Shown: piece after piece, positions 14,076-17,071 of the stretch
Layout: each line of letters begins with the position of its first letter
How positions within the stretch are numbered: position 1 is the stretch's first letter
Assembly (NCBI GenBank): GCA_025356715.1
Contig: JANXRU010000314.1
Span: 1-17,071, forward strand
Direction of reading: 5' to 3'
From: Bacteroidota bacterium
Lineage (GTDB): Bacteria; Bacteroidota; Bacteroidia; B-17B0; B-17BO
DNA length: 17,071 nt
Notes under the pieces: generated by a model
Seen by the model: only the letters and a program-made list of their open reading frames with translations
The model's database searches: none
What the model was told of the DNA's origin: nothing
Translations under genes and position numbers: made by a program

Positions 14076-15098
14076 ATGAAAAAAACACTACTAGAAGACA
14101 TTGCTAAGGAACTTAATGTTTCTAAAACATTAGTATCGATGGTTATTAATGGCAAAGGAGATGCTTACGGTATTAGTAAAAAAACGCAAGAAAAAGTACT
14201 TGCCAAAGCTGGCGAGATGGAATATACTCCAAATGTATTTGCACGGGCACTTAGAACTGGGAAAAGCCATTTAATAGCTATTTTGGTTGCAGATATCTCA
14301 AATCCTTTTTATTCTAATATAGCTAAATATGTAGAAAAAGAATTAGCACAAAAAGGGTATAATTTAATGATTTGTAGTACGGATGAAAATATTGATCGCG
14401 AGGAAAAATTAATTTCTCTTTTTGCTGAACAACAAATGGTAGATGGGTTAATTATAGCAACGACTAGCACTACAGGAGATTTTTTTAAACGTGAACGCAT
14501 GAGAAATTTTCCGATTGTATTTGTGGATAGGTATTTGCCAGACATAAATTCAAATTACGTGGTAGCAAATAACTATCAAGGTTCTTACGAAGTAACGGAT
14601 TTGTTAATTCAAAAGGGATGTAAAAATATTTTAGCGTTTAATATTACTCCATCACACATTAGTTCTTTAACGGAACGAATTAACGGATATAAAGACGCAT
14701 TAAAAAAGCATAACCTTACATTAAAAAAGGAGAATATTGTAGAGATTTCATATAATAATATTGAAAAGGATGTTCGTGAAAAATTGACGAAGATCTTAAA
14801 AAGCGCTATTAAAATTGATGCTATTTATACCCTTAATAATCATATTGCAGCAGCCTGCTTAAATGTATTTAATGAATTGGCTTTTGACTTGAAGAAAGAA
14901 AATATATTGTTAGCTTCGTTTGATGATATTAGTTTATTTGATTTTGTGCAACCTAACGTTATTTCAGTATCGCAGCCATTAGAACAAATTGGTATTGCGG
15001 CAGCAAATTTAGCTTTGAAATTAATTGATACTAAGGAAACTGAAAATATTTCCTTTGAAAAAATTGTATTACCTACGTCAATTATTACTAGAGATTAA
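14076..15098 (+). CDS. LacI/PurR-family transcriptional regulator
   Basis: The 340-residue protein opens with a LacI-type helix-turn-helix (LLEDIAKELNVSKTLVSMVI, residues 5-24) and hinge helix region (YTPNVFARALRTGKSHLIAI). A periplasmic-binding-protein-like sensor domain follows (ISNPFYSNIAKYVEKELAQK; DGLIIAT; FVDRYLP; AIYTLNN; LASFDDISLFDFVQP; VSQPLEQIGIAAANLALKLI). It is normal length for the family and likely a dimeric sugar- or metabolite-responsive DNA-binding protein. No sugar transport or catabolism gene is adjacent, so the ligand is unknown. The palindrome beside its own promoter suggests autoregulation. It lies 82 bp after the NUDIX gene and 147 bp before lpdA, same strand, but each seems to have its own promoter. 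Confidence 0.93.
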   Translation: MKKTLLEDIAKELNVSKTLVSMVINGKGDAYGISKKTQEKVLAKAGEMEYTPNVFARALRTGKSHLIAILVADISNPFYSNIAKYVEKELAQKGYNLMICSTDENIDREEKLISLFAEQQMVDGLIIATTSTTGDFFKRERMRNFPIVFVDRYLPDINSNYVVANNYQGSYEVTDLLIQKGCKNILAFNITPSHISSLTERINGYKDALKKHNLTLKKENIVEISYNNIEKDVREKLTKILKSAIKIDAIYTLNNHIAAACLNVFNELAFDLKKENILLASFDDISLFDFVQPNVISVSQPLEQIGIAAANLALKLIDTKETENISFEKIVLPTSIITRD

Positions 15099-15217
15099 CC
15101 GAAAATTTTTCAGCGGATCTTGTTATACATTGCGTTGCTGGTTTAATGTCAAAAAATGATTTATTATTTATCGTTATTTTGATATTATTATTTTATAATT
15201 TTCAATCTAAAAAATCA

Positions 15218-15225
15218 TATATTAG
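15218..15225 (+). promoter_or_regulatory. Possible -7 element for lpdA
   Basis: TATATTAG differs by one base from TAnnTTTG and is 20 bp before the lpdA ATG. No clear -33 TTTG is visible, so this is tentative. Confidence 0.3.
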
Positions 15226-15245
15226 CACCTCAAAACACACACACT

Positions 15246-16634
15246 ATGAACTACGATGTTATTGTTATTGGAAGCGGACCAGGCGGTTATGTTACTGCAA
15301 TCAGAGCTTCACAATTAGGATTTAAAACAGCTATTATTGAAAAAGAAAACCTTGGTGGTATTTGCCTTAATTGGGGCTGTATTCCAACTAAAGCGTTATT
15401 AAAAAGTGCGCAGGTATTTGAATACTTAAATCATTCAAAAGAGTATGGTATCAGTGCTGATAACATTAAAGCGGATTTTAATGCGGTTATTAAACGTAGT
15501 CGCGATGTAGCAGATGGAATGAGCAAAGGCATACAATTTTTAATGAAAAAAAATAAAATTGATGTTATCATGGGAACTGCTACTGTTAAAGCAGGAAAAA
15601 AAGTAGATGTAAAATTAGCAGATGGGAAAATAGAAACTCACGAAGGCAAGCATATTATTATTGCCACAGGCGCACGTTCTCGTCAGTTGCCAAATTTACC
15701 ACAGGATGGTAAAAAAATTATTGGTTACCGTGAAGCGATGTCTTTACCTAAACAGCCAAAATCATTGGTAGTTGTTGGTTCAGGAGCTATTGGTGTTGAA
15801 TTTGCTTATTTTTACGCAACAATGGGTACTAAAGTAACTATCGTAGAATTTATGCCAAACATCGTTCCAGTTGAAGATGATGAAGTATCTAAACAATTAG
15901 AAAAATCATTGAAAAAAATCGGCATTGATATTATGACAGAAGCATCTGTTGAAAGCGTTGATACAAAAGGAGATATCAGTAAAGTATCTGTTAAAACAAA
16001 AACGGGTAATATCATATTAGATGCAGAAGTTGTTTTGTCAGCAGTTGGTATCGAAGCTAATATTACAGGTTTAGGCTTAGAGGCTACTGGTATTGCTACT
16101 GATAAAGGTAAAATAGTTACTGATAAATTTTATGCAACTAATGTCCCAGGCTATTATGCTATTGGTGATTGCGTTGGTGGACAGTCATTAGCGCATGTTG
16201 CTAGTGCGGAAGGTATTACTTGCGTAGAGAAAATTAAAGGAATGCATGTTGAAGCAATTGATTATAATAACATACCAGGGTGTACGTATTGTCAACCAGA
16301 AATTTCTTCTGTTGGTTATACTGAGAAAAAAGCGAAAGAAGCTGGTTATGAAATTAAAGTTGGTAAATTTCCTTTCTCAGCATCAGGTAAGGCAAGTGCT
16401 TCTGGTGCTAAAGATGGATTTATTAAATTAATTTTTGATGCTAAGTATGGTGAGATTTTAGGTGCTCATATGATTGGCGCTAATGTTACGGAAATGGTAG
16501 CAGAGATAGTAGCTTTAAGGAAATTAGAAGCAACAGGTCATGAATTAATCAAAACCATTCATCCACATCCTACAATGAGTGAAGCTATTATGGAAGCAGC
16601 AGCAGCAGCTTACGGCGAAGTAATTCACTTATAA
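15246..16634 (+). CDS. lpdA: Dihydrolipoyl dehydrogenase (E3)
   Basis: This flavoenzyme reoxidises dihydrolipoamide with NAD+ in the pyruvate, 2-oxoglutarate and branched-chain dehydrogenase complexes, and in glycine cleavage. The 462 residues include the FAD-binding GSGPGG (9-14), the redox disulfide in GGICLNWGCIPTKALL (Cys40 and Cys45), the NAD-binding VVVGSGAIGVEF (about 175-186), the second FAD motif YYAIGDCVGG, and the C-terminal dimer-interface dyad HPTMSE (His441, Glu446). These separate it from mercuric and glutathione reductases. There is no lipoyl domain at the N-terminus. The gene stands alone: no E1 or E2 genes adjoin, which is common when E3 is shared among complexes. A strong bidirectional terminator follows. 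Confidence 0.97.
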   Translation: MNYDVIVIGSGPGGYVTAIRASQLGFKTAIIEKENLGGICLNWGCIPTKALLKSAQVFEYLNHSKEYGISADNIKADFNAVIKRSRDVADGMSKGIQFLMKKNKIDVIMGTATVKAGKKVDVKLADGKIETHEGKHIIIATGARSRQLPNLPQDGKKIIGYREAMSLPKQPKSLVVVGSGAIGVEFAYFYATMGTKVTIVEFMPNIVPVEDDEVSKQLEKSLKKIGIDIMTEASVESVDTKGDISKVSVKTKTGNIILDAEVVLSAVGIEANITGLGLEATGIATDKGKIVTDKFYATNVPGYYAIGDCVGGQSLAHVASAEGITCVEKIKGMHVEAIDYNNIPGCTYCQPEISSVGYTEKKAKEAGYEIKVGKFPFSASGKASASGAKDGFIKLIFDAKYGEILGAHMIGANVTEMVAEIVALRKLEATGHELIKTIHPHPTMSEAIMEAAAAAYGEVIHL

Positions 16635-16648
16635 ATAATAAACTATTG

Positions 16649-16690
16649 AAAACAAAAAAAGCGTAACAGTAGTTGCGCTTTTTTTGTTTT
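16649..16690. terminator. Bidirectional terminator between lpdA and the S74-domain gene
   Basis: Bases 16649-16667 pair with 16672-16690 (19 bp with one G-T pair) around loop AGTA. The stem has GCG/CGC at the top and A-run/T-run legs, so either strand ends in a long T tract. It separates convergent genes. Confidence 0.9.
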
Positions 16691-16743
16691 ATGGAACGGA
16701 GGTTAACTAGTTTATCTGTTAATGATTAAATTTTAGTTTATGA

Positions 16744-17064
16744 TTATTTTGAATTAGCCTGTAATGATTTTAGCTGAGTTTTTAGTTTTTCAATTTCAAT
16801 CATTACTTTTTGTAAATTATCATTTTGTGTTTTAATAAGTTCAATTTCTGATTGAAGTTTTTCAATTTTCACTTGTTGTTGTTGAATAACGTAGATAGTA
16901 GGAGCAATTAATGCCTGATAGTTCATTCCAATTGTGCCATTTGGATCGCTACTTTCCGTAACAATACTTGGGAATAATACTTTTACTTCTTGAGCAATAA
17001 AGCCATATTGTAACCCTTCACTTTCTTTTATTTGTTCTTTCATCAAGTAAGTAACAGGACGTAA
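16744..17064 (-). pseudogene. C-terminal S74 intramolecular chaperone domain of a surface or fibre protein (incomplete)
   Basis: The visible frame begins LRPVTYLMKEQIKESEGLQY and continues GFIAQEVKVLFPSIVTE, then GTIGMNYQALIAPTIYVIQQ, ending in a coiled coil of about 50 residues rich in K, E, Q and L. This is the peptidase S74 / tail-fibre chaperone pattern: the domain helps a trimeric fibre fold and cuts itself off in some families. In Bacteroidota it often ends long surface proteins. The LRPV stretch should be preceded by more of the domain, but an in-frame TAA lies at 17065-17067, 4 bases from the window edge. Only start codons inside the domain (TTG at 17044-17046, ATG next) are available. 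So it is either a frameshifted gene end or an error; the rest is beyond the window. Confidence 0.7.
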
Positions 17065-17071
17065 TTATAAT

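Noticed and set aside
14309..14545. Minus-strand frame inside the LacI-family gene
   Set aside because: Shadow of a conserved coding sequence on the other strand.

Overview
The window looks like chromosomal DNA from an AT-rich member of the Bacteroidota. The evidence is Bacteroidota-type promoter elements (-7 TAnnTTTG, with -33 TTTG in one case), a secreted protein of the gliding/type IX-secretion style at the left edge, an RHS fragment, and housekeeping proteins with Bacteroidota-like sequence (GyrA, ClpC, PyrE followed by a small SRPBCC protein). I cannot name the genus from sequence alone.

Left third (1-4857): an accessory, partly decayed zone, all genes on the minus strand. It holds the 5' part of a secreted protein (1-952); a pair of 32-bp REP-like repeats around a terminator; a small lipoprotein; an RHS-core/metalloprotease tip split by an in-frame TAA; a 20-bp perfect inverted repeat; an intact two-gene module that I recognise as mobile mystery proteins A (Xre-type regulator) and B (Fic protein); and two broken gene fragments, one resembling a RelE/ParE toxin, separated by non-coding DNA. 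The most striking structure is upstream of the Xre-Fic module: a palindrome of the type AGG-N6-CCT recurs at exactly 32-bp steps (five positions, three strong). One copy fills the spacer of a good Bacteroidota promoter and another covers the leader just before the start codon.

Middle (4858-10376): gyrA (minus) and clpC (plus) diverge from a 368-bp spacer with several short palindromes. Both end in strong hairpins.

Right part (10528-16690): a minus-strand operon pyrE - SRPBCC - MTH1187-like protein - HD-domain CCA nucleotidyltransferase. Reading the other way are a NUDIX hydrolase, a LacI-family regulator with a palindrome beside its promoter, and lpdA (dihydrolipoyl dehydrogenase) with a bidirectional terminator. 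The right edge carries the C-terminal S74-type chaperone domain of a surface or fibre protein on the minus strand, with an in-frame stop just before the visible domain.

The core genes have unrelated housekeeping jobs (DNA topology, protein quality control, pyrimidine synthesis, tRNA maturation, 2-oxoacid dehydrogenase function). The left zone reads as a site that has gained and lost toxin and mobile cassettes.
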